Notes: generated by a model from the sequence alone, not told the origin. Shown: positions 47,963 to 57,981, counted from the stretch's first letter. The stretch is DNA of 64,000 nucleotides from Symsagittifera roscoffensis (GCF_963678635.1 NC_087067.1:36097966-36161965), one strand, 5' to 3'. Program-made: numbers and translations.

Positions 47963-48206
47963 CACACTTTTTTTAAACACACTTTTCGATCGTTGCCCTA
48001 TCGTGCTTGAACAAACAATTTGAAATGTAAGATTAGATTTAAAAGCTTAGAACTGAGAATCATTTTGCATTGAAGAAGTGAATTGTTAATTGTCATTTCA
48101 CGAGGTTGTTGGTTCAGGGAGAAATTGAAATACAAATTTTGATTGTTATTTTTGTGTAGACGGAAAAGTTTTTTTTAAGCAGCCAATCTCCTACTTAAGC
48201 AAAGAA

Positions 48207-48308
48207 GTTGTCTTCATAAGTTTTAACCTAAACTCAACCCAGTTTGAGAAAAACGCGTTTCAAATTTGAAGTTTAGCTCGTTTTGTCCGGTTAATTTAAA
48301 TCAGCACT
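48207..48308. repeat. Truncated right arm of foldback element, copy 3
   Basis: Only the last ~100 bp of the arm, from GTTGTCTTCATAAG to CAGCACT. Confidence 0.75.
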
Positions 48309-48990
48309 GTATAGATCGAATCAGTCCGCATTAAGTTCAAGGTTTTCATAAGCAAGCTATCGAACTATGAAGAATTTAAGTAATTGAAGTGGTTTCTTAG
48401 ACCAAAACTTTTTTGCGAATAACTAGTTTTTCTAAGCGAGCTAATCGACCGATGAACTTCAGAATAGTCCAAAATTTTTGTTAATTTACTAAACCCTTTT
48501 GCAAAATTAGAAAAGTTCCTATTCAAGCTATTCAAGCTTTTAAACGTTGAAATTTTTCAAGTTTTTTACAGAGTGAACCATTTTTCGAAAAAGTTTCGTG
48601 TTTTTAAGCAAGCTATTTAGGCTATGAAACTTTGAAATACGTCAATGTTGTTTTTTTAGAACGAAATATTTCGCAATAAGTCCAAATTGTTCTTAAGCAG
48701 GCTACTGAAGCTATGAAAAGTTGAAATATTTGAAGTTGTTTCTTAAACCGAAACGTTTTGCGAATAGTTAAATTTTTTTGGGTTGCTTGTGATTAGAAAA
48801 AATCGTTTTGCGAAAAATTGGAGTTTTCCTATGCAAGCTAGTCGAGCTATGAAACTTTGAAATATTTCAAGTTTTTTCAAGGAACGAACCGTGAATAGCA
48901 AATTTTAATTAAGCTTACTTTTTCAACTTTTTTACTTTAATTTTTTCAAGTAAGGTAGTCCAGCTAAGAAACTTCGGAGAATACGGAAAA
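48309..48990. repeat. ~86-bp satellite, block B copy 5
   Basis: Same unit order as 35459-36145 and followed, as there, by a D core. It is nearly identical to 52101-52730. Confidence 0.75.
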
Positions 48991-49010
48991 ATCGTGTAAC
49001 GGTGAAAAAT

Positions 49011-49081
49011 GATTCCACACAGGCTTCAACTGGGGATTTTCTGCGTGATTGGCAGATGCGATAACCACTACTCTTGGCACC
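49011..49081 (-). pseudogene. tRNA-like core, D lineage, subtype GTTGAAGC
   Basis: 71 nt, one base missing at the acceptor/D-arm junction. The anticodon stem is perfect. Confidence 0.55.
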
Positions 49082-49839
49082 TATAGGATTGCAAAGTTTT
49101 AAAGATTCGGAATCAGTGGTCAAATGGCATTTGTTAGGAGTTTGCATCATCGCCACTCTAATTGCTTTAGAAAAAGTGGTTTTATCGAGATCGGAGGTTT
49201 TTATATTTGGTTCTCTTGAACTCCGTGAATACGTCTTAAAAGTTTCTCTTCAAGGCAGAGAGAAAGGTAGGTATCTATTGCATTCAGGACATTGTGATAA
49301 ACCTAGAATTGTTTTCTGACGTTTTTCAATGCGAAATTGGTAGCGCCACTTTCTATAAATCACTCGACTTCGATGTTCAAACAACCTAGGCGATTTTTTA
49401 ATTAACTGCAAGGTTGACCTTAGTAAATACTGCGCTAGGTTTTTTGTTAAATCTTGTTTAATTAGTAGAAAGTATGTTGTTAGTTTAGTTGAAGTAGATT
49501 ACCTTTCGGTTTTTTTTTAAATTTTTTTTGATCGATGCCCTCTCACACTTGAACAAACAATTTGAAATGTAATATTAGGTTTAAAAGCTTAGAAATGAGT
49601 TTTGTTTCGCATTTGAAGAAGAGAATTATTAATTGTCATTTCATGAGGTTGTTGGTTCAGGGAGAAAAATTTTGTTTTGTTATTTATTTGAACACCGAAA
49701 TTTTTTTCTTTTTTGAAACGATCAAAAGGTTTCAATTGATTGTTTAAAGCTTCTTGTGTTCAAAATGATTTTGATTGAGTTTGTGTTTTTGACTTGGCTA
49801 ATGAAAAAAAACGCAGAAAATGTCAAACGGTCAAAAACT

Positions 49840-49912
49840 GATGCCACCCAGGCGTGAACTGGGGACATTCTGTGTGTTAGACAGATGTGAGAACCACTAA
49901 ACCATGTCAACC
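49840..49912 (-). pseudogene. tRNA-Val(AAC)-like, V lineage, compensated anticodon stem
   Basis: Anticodon stem TCTGT/ACAGA is fully paired with loop CTAACAC (U33 kept). T-stem CCCAG/CTGGG is perfect with B box GTTCACGCC. The acceptor GGTTGACA has an extra base and mismatches. Confidence 0.57.
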
Positions 49913-50399
49913 ATGAGATTGCATAGATTTTAAGATTCGGAATCAGTGATCAGGTGGCAATTGTTAGGAGTTTGCATCATTGCAACTTTGTTTGCTATAG
50001 AAAAAGTAGGTTTTATCAAGATCCGAGGTTGAATTGTAAAAATAGGTTTCAAAGCTTCGAAGTGAGTGGCATTTTGTTTTTGATAAAAAGAATTGTTAAT
50101 TGTCCTTGCATGAGATGGTGGTCCAGGGAGGAAAACCAGGGAAAGCTATTTTCAACTAACTACAAGGCTGATCTTAGTAAACCTTGCGCTATGATTTTTT
50201 AGAAAGAACTGTTTGTTTAGTAGTATGTATGTTGTCAGTTTAGTTGTAGTAGAAATTCTTTTTGTTTTTTTTTGCTTATTTTTTTTTATCGCTGCCCTCT
50301 CACGCTTGAATAAACAATTTGAAATGTAATAATAGGTTTAAAAGCTTAGAACTGAATATCATTTTGTATTTGATAAAATGAACTAGCAAGTCCTACTAC

Positions 50400-51193
50400 A
50401 ATAATCAATCGGCTCGAAAAAAAATTGGTTGTTGTTCTGACCAAGCAATTCAAGCAATGAAACATCGAACAATTTTAAGTTAAGCCATATCGTAAATCGG
50501 TTTGAAAATTGAGCCCTTCAACCGAAGAAATTTTGAAGTTAAAAAAAGCATTTTAAGACCGATTCGGTTATCAAGAAGTTCAAGTTTTCTGAAGCAAGCT
50601 GTCCCGCTATCAAACTTTGAAATAGTTGAAGTTATCTTTTGGACTCCAATTGAATAGCGAAAATCGGATGGCGAAAAAATTTTCAAAGTTTTATTGAAGG
50701 CATTCAAGCGGTAAGACTTTGAAATAATTCAACTTATTTCCTAGATTGAACTGTCCGTTTTTTATGCAAGTAATTAAGCGAAAAATATAAAAATATTTCA
50801 AAGCAGTTTTATAGAGCGAATCAATCCGCAAAATAGTTCGAAATATTTCGAAATATTTCCATTGAGCGAATCAGTTCTGGAAACTTTCAAATTTTACGAC
50901 AGCAAGCTGTTGAAACTATGAAAATTTGAAAAATTTCAAGTCGTCTTTGTACCAAAATCTTTTGCGAAAAAGTTCTGTCTTTAGGCAAGCTGATGGAGCG
51001 AAGAAAAGTTGAAGTATTTCAAGTTGCTCCATAGAGCAAAATAATTCAAAAAAACGTCAAATTTTACAAAAACAGCCTATCAAAGCTATGAAAATTTTTA
51101 AAATTTCAAGTTGTATTTAGACCAAAATGTTTTGCGAAAAACTTGTGTTTTTAAGAAAACTGACGGAGTGAAGAAACTGACGCAGTTGTCCAT
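50400..51193. repeat. ~86-bp satellite, diverged block
   Basis: Units with AAGCAAGCT or decayed forms (50602, 50902, 50993) and the recurring GAGCGAATCAGTTC stretch. It is much more diverged than the blocks attached to foldback arms. Confidence 0.65.
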
Positions 51194-51896
51194 AGTGCTG
51201 ATTTAAATTAACCGGACAAAACGGGTTAATTTTGAAATTTAAAAAGCGTTTTTCTCAAATTGGGTTGAGTTTAGGTGAAAACTTATGAAGACAAAACTTG
51301 CTTAAACTTTTAGCAGAATTAATATGGTGTAATTGGTTTTACGAAACTCGGGCCCAAAATTTTACCCCAAAAATGGTTCATTTTGGCTTTTCTTAGTTAA
51401 TCAAAAAATTACCCCAAAAAATACCCAGTCGATCACAGACATACTTATATCAAATTGAGCTCCTTAAGTAGCCCAACAAACTTTAAGAAGGGTATATTCT
51501 CCAAAACATTGTATAAGTTAATTTATTTTTGTTTGATAGACAAAAAAGGTCGTTTTTACTATAAAAAAACAACTATTTATTTTTAAATTTTTTTAAAACG
51601 ATTTGCAACGTATTTGTTGGGCTACGTAAGGATCTCGCTTTGATATAACTATGTCTGTGATCGACTGGGTGTTTTTTGGCATAATTTTTGATTAACTAAG
51701 AAAAGCCAAAATGACCCATTTTTGCGGTAAAATCTTGGGACCGATTTTTGTAAGGCAAATTACACCATATTAATTCTGCTAAAGTTTTAAGCAAGTTGTC
51801 TTCATAAGTTTTCACCTAAACTCAACCCAATTTGAGAAAAACGCGTTTCAAATTTGAAGTTTAGCTCGTTTTGTCCGGTTAATTTAAATCAGCACT
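51194..51896. mobile_element. Complete foldback (MITE-like) element, ~285-bp inverted arms
   Basis: Left arm 51194-51480 and right arm 51613-51896 are long imperfect inverted repeats, starting AGTGCTGATTTAAATT and ending with its reverse complement. The centre (51481-51612) is 132 bp, AT-rich and non-coding. No transposase frame is present, so it is non-autonomous. A related site at about 55885 (GTTCCATAGATCGAATC) has no insert, and comparison places the insertion at its TA. A TA target would suit a Tc1/mariner-type mobiliser, but the right edge has extra bases, so the superfamily stays open. Confidence 0.8.
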
Positions 51897-52734
51897 GTAT
51901 AGATTGAATCAGTCCGCATTAAGTTCAAGGTTTTCATAAGCAAGCTTTTGAACTATGAAAAATTTTGTTAATTGAAGTGGTTCCTGAGGCCAATACCTTT
52001 TTGCGAATAACTAGTTTTTCTAAGCGAGCTAATCGACCGATGAACTTCAAAATAATCCAAAATATTTCCTAATTTACCAAACCCTTTTGCGAAAATAGGC
52101 AAGCTATCGAACTATGAAGAATTTAAGTAATTGAAGTGGTTTCTTAGACCAAAACTTTTTTGCGAATAACTAGTTTTTCTAAGCGAGCTAATCGACCGAT
52201 GAACTTCAGAATAGTCCAAAATTTTTGTTAATTTACTAAACCCTTTTGCAAAATTAGAAAAGTTCTTATTCAAGCTATTCAAGCTTTTAAACGTTGAAAT
52301 TTTTCAAGTTTTTTACAGAGTGAACCATTTTTCGAAAAAGTTTCGTGTTTTTAAGCAAGCTATTTAGGCTATGAAACTTTGAAATACGTCAATGTTGTTT
52401 TTTTAGAACGAAATATTTCGCAATAAGTCCAAATTGTTCTTAAGCAGGCTACTGAAGCTATGAAAAGTTGAAATATTTGAAGTTGTTTCTTAGACCGAAA
52501 CGTTTTGCGAATAGTTAAGTTTTTTTGGGTTGCTTGTGATTAGAAAAAATCGTTTTGCGAAAAATTGGAGTTTTCCTATGCAAGCTAGTCGAGCTATGAA
52601 ACTTTGAAATATTTCAAGTTTTTTCAAGGAACGAACCGTGAATAGCAAATTTTAATTAAGCTTACTTTTTCAATTTTTTTACTTTAATTTTTTCAAGTAA
52701 GCTAGTCCAGCTAAGAAACTTCGGAGAATACGGA
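51897..52734. repeat. ~86-bp satellite, chimeric block B copy 6
   Basis: The first ~200 bp match 53435-53640. At about 52097, in GCGAAAATAGGCAAGCTATC, the sequence restarts with units that match 48348-48990. It is a join between two block-B copies. Confidence 0.75.
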
Positions 52735-53165
52735 AAAATCGTATAATGGTGAAAAATGATTCCACACAGGCTTCAACTGGGGATTTTCTGCATGATTGGC
52801 AGATGCAAGAACCACTACTCCTTGGCACCTATAGGATTGCTAAGTTATAAAAATTCGTAATCAGTGGATAAATGGCTTGTGTTAGGAGCTTGCATCATCG
52901 CAACTCTAATTGCTATAGAAAAAATGGGTTTATTGAGATCTGAGGTTTTAATAATTGGTTCTCTTGAACTCCGCGAAAACTTCTTTTAAGTTTCTCTTCA
53001 AGGCAGAAAAAAGATAGGTATACTTTTCAATGAGGCCATTGTGCTCCACCTAAAATTGTTTTGTGATGTTTTTCAATGCAACATTTGGAGTGCCACTTCC
53101 TATAAAACCCTCGACTCCGATGTTCAAACAATCTACGCTTTTTTCGACTGATTACAAGGTTGACC
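52735..53165. repeat. tRNA-satellite fragment
   Basis: Partial D monomer like 36146-36575, ending at the same GATTACAAGGTTGACC edge. Confidence 0.75.
52758..52829 (-). pseudogene. tRNA-like core, D lineage, subtype GTTGAAGC
   Basis: Sister of 36161 and 37550 with the same altered D-arm. Confidence 0.5.
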
Positions 53166-53434
53166 GTAAGGAGCTCACTTTGATATAACTATGTCTGTGA
53201 TTTACTGGGTGTTTTTGGCGTAATTTTTGATTAACTAAGAAAAGTCAAATTGACCCATTTTTGGGGGAAATTTTGGGCCCCAATTTCGTTAAACAAATTA
53301 CACCATATTAATTCTGCTAAAGTTTTAAGCAAGTTGTCTTCATAGGTTTTCACCTAAACTCAACCCAGTTTGAGAAAAACGCGTTTCAAATTTGAAGTTT
53401 TGCTCGTTTTGTCCGGTTAATTTAAATCAGCATT
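53166..53434. repeat. Solo right arm of foldback element, copy 4
   Basis: Same left edge as copies 1 and 2. The terminal CAGCACT is mutated to CAGCATT. Confidence 0.78.
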
Positions 53435-53705
53435 GTATAGATCGAATCAGTCCGCATTAGGTTCAAGTTTTTCATAAGCAAGCTTTTGAACTATGAAAAA
53501 TTTTGTTAATTGAAGTGGTTCCTGAGGCCAATACCTTTTTGCGAATAACTAGTTTTTCTAAGCGAGCTAATCGACCGATGAACTTCAAAATAATCCAAAA
53601 TATTTCCTAATTTACCAAACCCTTTTGCGAAAATTAGAAAAATTCCTATGCAAGCTATTCAAGCTATTAAACGTTGAAATTTTTCAAGTTATTTTACAGA
53701 GCGCT
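53435..53705. repeat. ~86-bp satellite, partial block B
   Basis: Three units, cut off in TTTACAGAGCGCTATG where tRNA satellite resumes. Confidence 0.7.
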
Positions 53706-54100
53706 ATGTTTTTTAGTTAAAACTGTTTGTTTACTAGAACCTGTGTTGTTAGTTTAGTTGTAGTAGAACAACTTTTTGTTTTTTTGCTTATTTTTTCTTT
53801 CATCGTTGCCCTCTCACACTTGAACAAAAAATTTTAAATGTAATATTAGGTATAAAAGCTTAGAACTGAGTATCTTTCCGCATTTTTAGAAGTGAATTGT
53901 TAGTTGTCATTTCATGAGGTTGTTGGCTCTGGGAGAAAAATTGTGTTTTGTTATTTTTGTGAAGACGGAAAATTATTTTTTGAAACGATGATCAAAAGGT
54001 TTTAATTGATTGCTTAAACCTTCTTGTGTCAAAGAAGATTTTGATTGGTTTTGTGTTTTTGATTAAACTATGGAAAAGAACGTAGAAATTCTCAAAGGGT

Positions 54101-54106
54101 AAAAAA
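54101..54106 (-). terminator. Pol III T-run of the 54109 tRNA
   Basis: Six plus-strand A, read as TTTTTT on the minus strand, two nt beyond the tRNA 3' end. Confidence 0.55.
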
Positions 54107-54108
54107 GT

Positions 54109-54180
54109 GATGCCACCCAGGCTTGAACTGGGAACCTTTTGCGTGTTAGGCAGATGTGATAACCACTACACCATGGCACC
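54109..54180 (-). tRNA. tRNA-Val(AAC), near-complete cloverleaf
   Basis: 72 nt with a normal 5-nt variable loop. Acceptor GGTGCCA/TGGCATC pairs fully with one G-T. D-arm GTGTAGTGGTTATCAC matches the usual eukaryotic tRNA-Val form. Loop CTAACAC gives U33 and anticodon AAC. The T-stem CCCAG/CTGGG is perfect with loop TTCAAGC. The only mismatch is anticodon pair 28-42 (C-A; GCAAA instead of GCAGA). A box, B box and a six-T terminator are all in place. Along with 25039 it is the best candidate for a working gene in the window. Confidence 0.6.
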
Positions 54181-54860
54181 TAAGTGATTGCGTAGATTTT
54201 AGGATTGGGAATCAGTGGTCAAGTGGTATTTGTTAGGAATTTTCATCATCGCAACTTTGTTTGCTATAGAAAAGTGTGTTTTATCAAGATCCAAGGTTGA
54301 ATTGTAAAAATAGGTTTCAAAGCTTCGAAATGAGTGGAATTTAGTTTTTTTTTTATAAAAAGAACTGTTAAATTACCTTGCATGAGGTTGTTGGTCCAGG
54401 GAGAAAAACCAGGGAAAGCAATTTCAAACTAATTACAAGACTGACCTTAGTAAGTCTTGCGCTCTTTAGAACGAACTGATTGTTTAGTAGAACGTATGTT
54501 GTTAGCTTAGTTGTAGAAGAATATCTTTTTTTTTCGCTAATTTTTTGATCGTTGCCCTATCACGCTTGAACACACTGTTTGAAATGTAAAAATAGGTTTA
54601 TAAGCTTTGAACTGACTCTCGTTTTGCATTTGATAAAGTAAATTGTTAATTGTCATTGCATGAAGTTGTTGGTCCTGGGAGAGAAATTATGTTTTGTTAT
54701 TTCTGTGGAGAAGGAAAAGTATATTTTTAAAAAAAACTTTCAGCTCAAAAGTTTTCAAGTGATTGTTTGAAGCTTCTTGTGTCAAAAATATTGATTGGTT
54801 TTGTGTTTTTGATTCGACTAGTGAAAACAAACGGAGAACTCGTATAACGGTTAAAAAAAT

Positions 54861-54932
54861 GATTCCACTCAGTATTGTACTGGGGGCCTCCTGCGTGACT
54901 CGCAGATGCGATAACCACCAGTCCTTGGTGCC
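54861..54932 (-). pseudogene. tRNA-like core, D lineage, GTC triplet
   Basis: Loop GAGTCAC in a paired stem. The 5' end reads GGCACCAAGGAC, which removes the acceptor match at pairs 3-4. Confidence 0.55.
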
Positions 54933-54977
54933 TATAGGATTAAAAATTTATAAAAATTCGGAATCATTGATCAAATG

Positions 54978-55090
54978 GCATGTGCCAGGAGTTTGCATAT
55001 TTGCCAGGAGTTTGCATATTTGCAACTCAAATGGCATGTGCCAGGAGTTTGCATATTGGCATGTGCCAGGAGTTTGCATATTTACATATT
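54978..55090. repeat. Short tandem repeat of GCCAGGAGTTTGCATATT
   Basis: Four copies of the 18-bp core start at 54984, 55003, 55040 and 55065, three of them preceded by GGCATGT. The unit is a mutated form of the GGCATGTGTTAGGAGTTTGC that follows every D core, expanded locally. Confidence 0.85.
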
Positions 55091-55139
55091 TGAGATCCGA
55101 CGTTTTAATATTTTGTTTTTTTGAACTCCGTGAATAATG

Positions 55140-56508
55140 AATAGCAATTGAATAGCAAAAACTTAGAATTCTTCTTAAATGACTAGCAAAAACATAGAAG
55201 CATGGAGTCATTCAACCGAACAAACTCAAACCTTTAAATTTATTTCTTAGACCGAATCGTTTCAGAGAAATTCAAACTTTTATAAGCAAGCTATTCGAGC
55301 CATGATCATTTAAAACGAAGCGAACCGGACGACGAAATTTTTTAAAATTTTTTTTGAAGGCATTCAAGCGGTAAGACTTTGAAATAATTCAACTTATTTC
55401 CTAAATTGAATTGGTCCGCAGAAAGTCCGTTTTTCTATGCAAGTTATTAAGCGAAAATTTTAAAAACAATTCAAAGCAAATTTTTAGAGCGAATGAATCC
55501 GCAAAAAATCTAAGTTGGTTTAAGCAAACTATTCAAGCTTTGAAACGTTGAAAATTTCAAAGTTATTTCATGGCGTGAATCGGATGACTAAAAGGGTTTC
55601 TATTAAAGCCATTCAAGGTATGATTTCTTAGAGCGAACCCTTTTGCGGAAAAATGAGCTTTTCCTATAAAAACTATTTAAATACTGGAATTTCGAAATAT
55701 TTTAATTTGTCCCATAGAGCGAATGAGTTCAGTAAACATTCTAATTTTACGACAGCAAGCTATTGAAGCTATGAAAATTTGAAAAGTTCCAAGTCGTTTT
55801 TGTACCAAAATCTTTTGCCAAAAAGTTCTGTTTTCAAGCAAGCTGATGGAGCAACGAAACTTTGAATTGTTTCAAGTTGTTCCATAGATCGAATCAGTCC
55901 GCATTAAGTTCAAGTTTTTCATAAGCAAGCTATTGAACTATGAAAAGATTAAGTAATTGAAATAGTTTCTTAGACCAAAACCTTTTTGCGAATAACTAGT
56001 TTTTTCTAAGCGAGCTAATCGAGTGATGAACTTCAAAATAGTCCAAAATTTTTCTTAATTTACCAAACTCTTTTGCGAAAATTAGAAAATTTCCTATGGA
56101 AGCTATTCCAGCTGTTAAACGTTGAAATGTTTCAAGTTATTTCACAGAGCGAACCATTTTTCGAAAAAATTTTGTGTGTTTAAGCAAGCTAGTTAGGCTA
56201 TGAAACTTTGAAATACGTCAATGTTGTTTTTTAGAACGAAATATTTCGCAATAAGTTCAAGTTTTTTTTAAGCAGGCTACTGAAGCTATAAAAAATTGAA
56301 ATATTTGAACGAATCGTGAATAGCAAATTTTAAGTAAGCTTACTTTTTTAATTTTTTGACTTTATTTTTTTAAATAAGCTAGTCCAGCTATAAAACTTCG
56401 ATATACTTCACGTAATTTCATTAAGCAAAGCATGGCGGAGTAGGTGTTTTAAAGTAAGGTAGTGTGCAGCTATGAAACTTCTCAAAGTGAATTTATAGCG
56501 CAAAGCGG
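55140..56508. repeat. ~86-bp satellite, long diverged block
   Basis: Degenerate units. 55870-56460 keeps the same unit order as block B. It includes an uninterrupted version of the foldback target at about 55885. Confidence 0.7.
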
Positions 56509-56728
56509 TTTTCTAAGCATAAAGTTTGCTGTTTTCAGTTTATTCTTTTCAGACTAAAATCAACATCTAAACGGAAAAACTGTGGGCAGGTTCTCTCTAG
56601 TTTGAAGTTGAGTCGATTTTATCTTCTTTAAAGAGTTTCGCAGTTTTTCAGATAGAATTCAAGAATAACCCTGACTTTAGAAAGAGTCAAAGTTCTAGAA
56701 AGTTCTTGCCTAAAACAAAGAGCTCAAT
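56509..56728. repeat. Block C copy 5, left part
   Basis: Matches 12543-12760 up to GAGCTCAAT, where a SINE-like insertion interrupts it. Confidence 0.75.
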
Positions 56729-56994
56729 TAAGATCATTTATCCACGGGATAAAGCACCAATACAATAGCTGTACAGCTCTTCACGGCAGACCGCTGTTGT
56801 GCCCCTGTTTAAGAACTACATGCTATTTTTTTGGTTATTTTTCTGGGCTGGGTAATGTTGCTTCACCCTCAAGCAACGCTCACGGATCATGGTGGGCCTC
56901 GAACATCCGACCTTTCGATTGAGAGGCGGAGACGTAACCACTTCACCACCGCTCCCCCGTGGTACGGTGGTGAAGTGGTTTTTCAATGGTTACT
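56729..56994 (-). mobile_element. SINE-like insertion with tRNA-like head
   Basis: About 266 bp, clearly richer in G+C than its surroundings, splits block C between two TCAAT copies (56724-56728 and 56995-56999). Intact versions of the site, GAGCTCAATGGTTGCTCTGA, exist near 12760 and 21295. On the minus strand it has a tRNA-like head near 56958-56885 with an A-box-like TGGTGAAGTGG and a B-box-like TGTTCGAGGCC. A non-tRNA body follows (with GTTGCTTGAGGGTGAAGCAAC), then an A/T-rich tail ending near TAAATGATCTTAA. It has no coding capacity. The head, target duplication and empty sites fit a tRNA-derived SINE; the family is not recognised. Confidence 0.7.
56936..56980. repeat. Perfect 16-bp inverted repeat at SINE head
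   Basis: 56936-56951 is the exact reverse complement of 56965-56980 (CGGTGGTGAAGTGGTT), with a 13-nt loop. The repeated piece is the A-box part of the SINE head, so the head carries an inverted second copy of its own 5' end. Confidence 0.9.
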
Positions 56995-57045
56995 TCAATG
57001 GTTGCTCTGAATGGTTTTTAAACGTTCTGATCTAAGCCTAAGTTT
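56995..57045. repeat. Block C copy 5, right part
   Basis: Resumes with CAATGGTTGCTCTGAATGG and runs to GATCTAAGCC. Confidence 0.75.
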
Positions 57046-57500
57046 TTCTGAGCTAGCTATTCAAGCTATGAAACTTTGAAATATTTCCAATTATTTCATA
57101 GTTTGAATCGGTTAGTAAAAAGTTTAAAGTTTTCCAAGCAAGTTTTTAAAGCTATGAAAAATTTGAATAGCTTGAAATATTTCAAGTTTGAAACAACTTT
57201 GAATATTTCAAGTCATTTCATAGTCTGAATCGGTTCGCGAAAATTTTGCTTTTATAAGCAAGCTTTAAAAGCTATGAAACTTTGAAATATTACAAATTAT
57301 TTCGTGGAAATTTGTACAAATTTGAATAGCTTGAAATATTTCAAGTTTGAAACAACTTTGAATATTTCAAGTCATTTCATAGTCTGAATCGGTTCACGAA
57401 AATTTTGTTTTTCTAAGCAAGCTTTTAAAGCTATGAAACGTTGAAATTTTTCCATTTACTTCATAGACCGAATCGGTTCGCAAACAAGTTTCTTTCTTAG
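57046..57500. repeat. ~86-bp satellite with ~95-bp direct repeat
   Basis: 57153-57245 is repeated at 57319-57410 with few changes. Each copy contains the perfect palindrome CTTGAAATATTTCAAG. Confidence 0.8.
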
Positions 57501-57760
57501 CACGAAGTGATTTGTTCTAGACTGAACTTTTGACAGTCCCAGCTCCAAACAGAAATGAAATTAATTTTTGGACAAAACTTAGACAAGTATTGTCTAGCCT
57601 TGAAGTTGGATCGAGTTCATCTTCTTCTGATGGTTACTCTGAATGCTTCTTTAACGTTACGCACAATACCCTTTTAAACATTGTCTCCTAATATTTCCTA
57701 AGCATTGTGTTCAGTTAAACATTGCGTCCACAGCGCATTTGGAGTTACATTTATATAAGA
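57501..57760. other. Low-copy spacer
   Basis: About 260 bp between the ~86-bp satellite and the tRNA satellite. It has several CATTGTGTTCAGTTAAACATTG-like short echoes and no gene, tRNA or terminal repeat that I can see. Confidence 0.5.
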
Positions 57761-57981
57761 TTGTTTATTGCCATTGCATGAGGTTGTTGGTCCAGGGAGA
57801 GAATTTGTATTTTGATATTTTTGTGAAGACGGAAAAAGTTTTATTTTTTAAAAAAAGGTTGCTCAAAAAGTTTCAATTGATTCTTTGAAGCTTCTTGTGT
57901 CAAAGAAGACTATGATAGATTTTGTGTTTCTGGCTCGATAAGTAAAAAAAAAATCGGAGAAATTGTCTAACGGTAAAATTT

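Larger units (their letters stand above)
37535..48206. repeat. tRNA-bearing satellite, segment R6
   Basis: Cores from 37550 to 47447. A stretch of about 2.1 kb is repeated at an offset of about 4,105 bp (roughly 37990-40090 and 42095-44215). A shorter ~780-bp stretch repeats at an offset of about 4,900 bp (40408-41170 and 45308-46070). The last ~30 bp (48177-48206) are a fragment also found near 21.9 kb. Confidence 0.85.
48991..50390. repeat. tRNA-bearing satellite, segment R7
   Basis: One D core (49011) and one V core (49840) with usual flanks. It ends abruptly near 50390 in AATGAACTAGCAAG. Confidence 0.8.
53706..55130. repeat. tRNA-bearing satellite, segment R8
   Basis: One V core (54109) and one D core (54861) with normal monomer flanks, ending in a short tandem repeat. 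Confidence 0.8.

Noticed and set aside
51194-51896. Foldback element as an autonomous DNA transposon
   Set aside because: The centre is only 132 bp with no open frame, and no transposase is seen elsewhere in the window.
274-54932. D-lineage cores as genuine tRNA-Asp genes because of the GTC triplet in some copies
   Set aside because: Position 33 is A in all that I read, T-loop invariant bases are lost, and the bodies resemble the tRNA-Val-like copies.
56885-56958. SINE head as an independent tRNA gene
   Set aside because: The acceptor and T stems do not pair, although A-box and B-box-like sequences are present.
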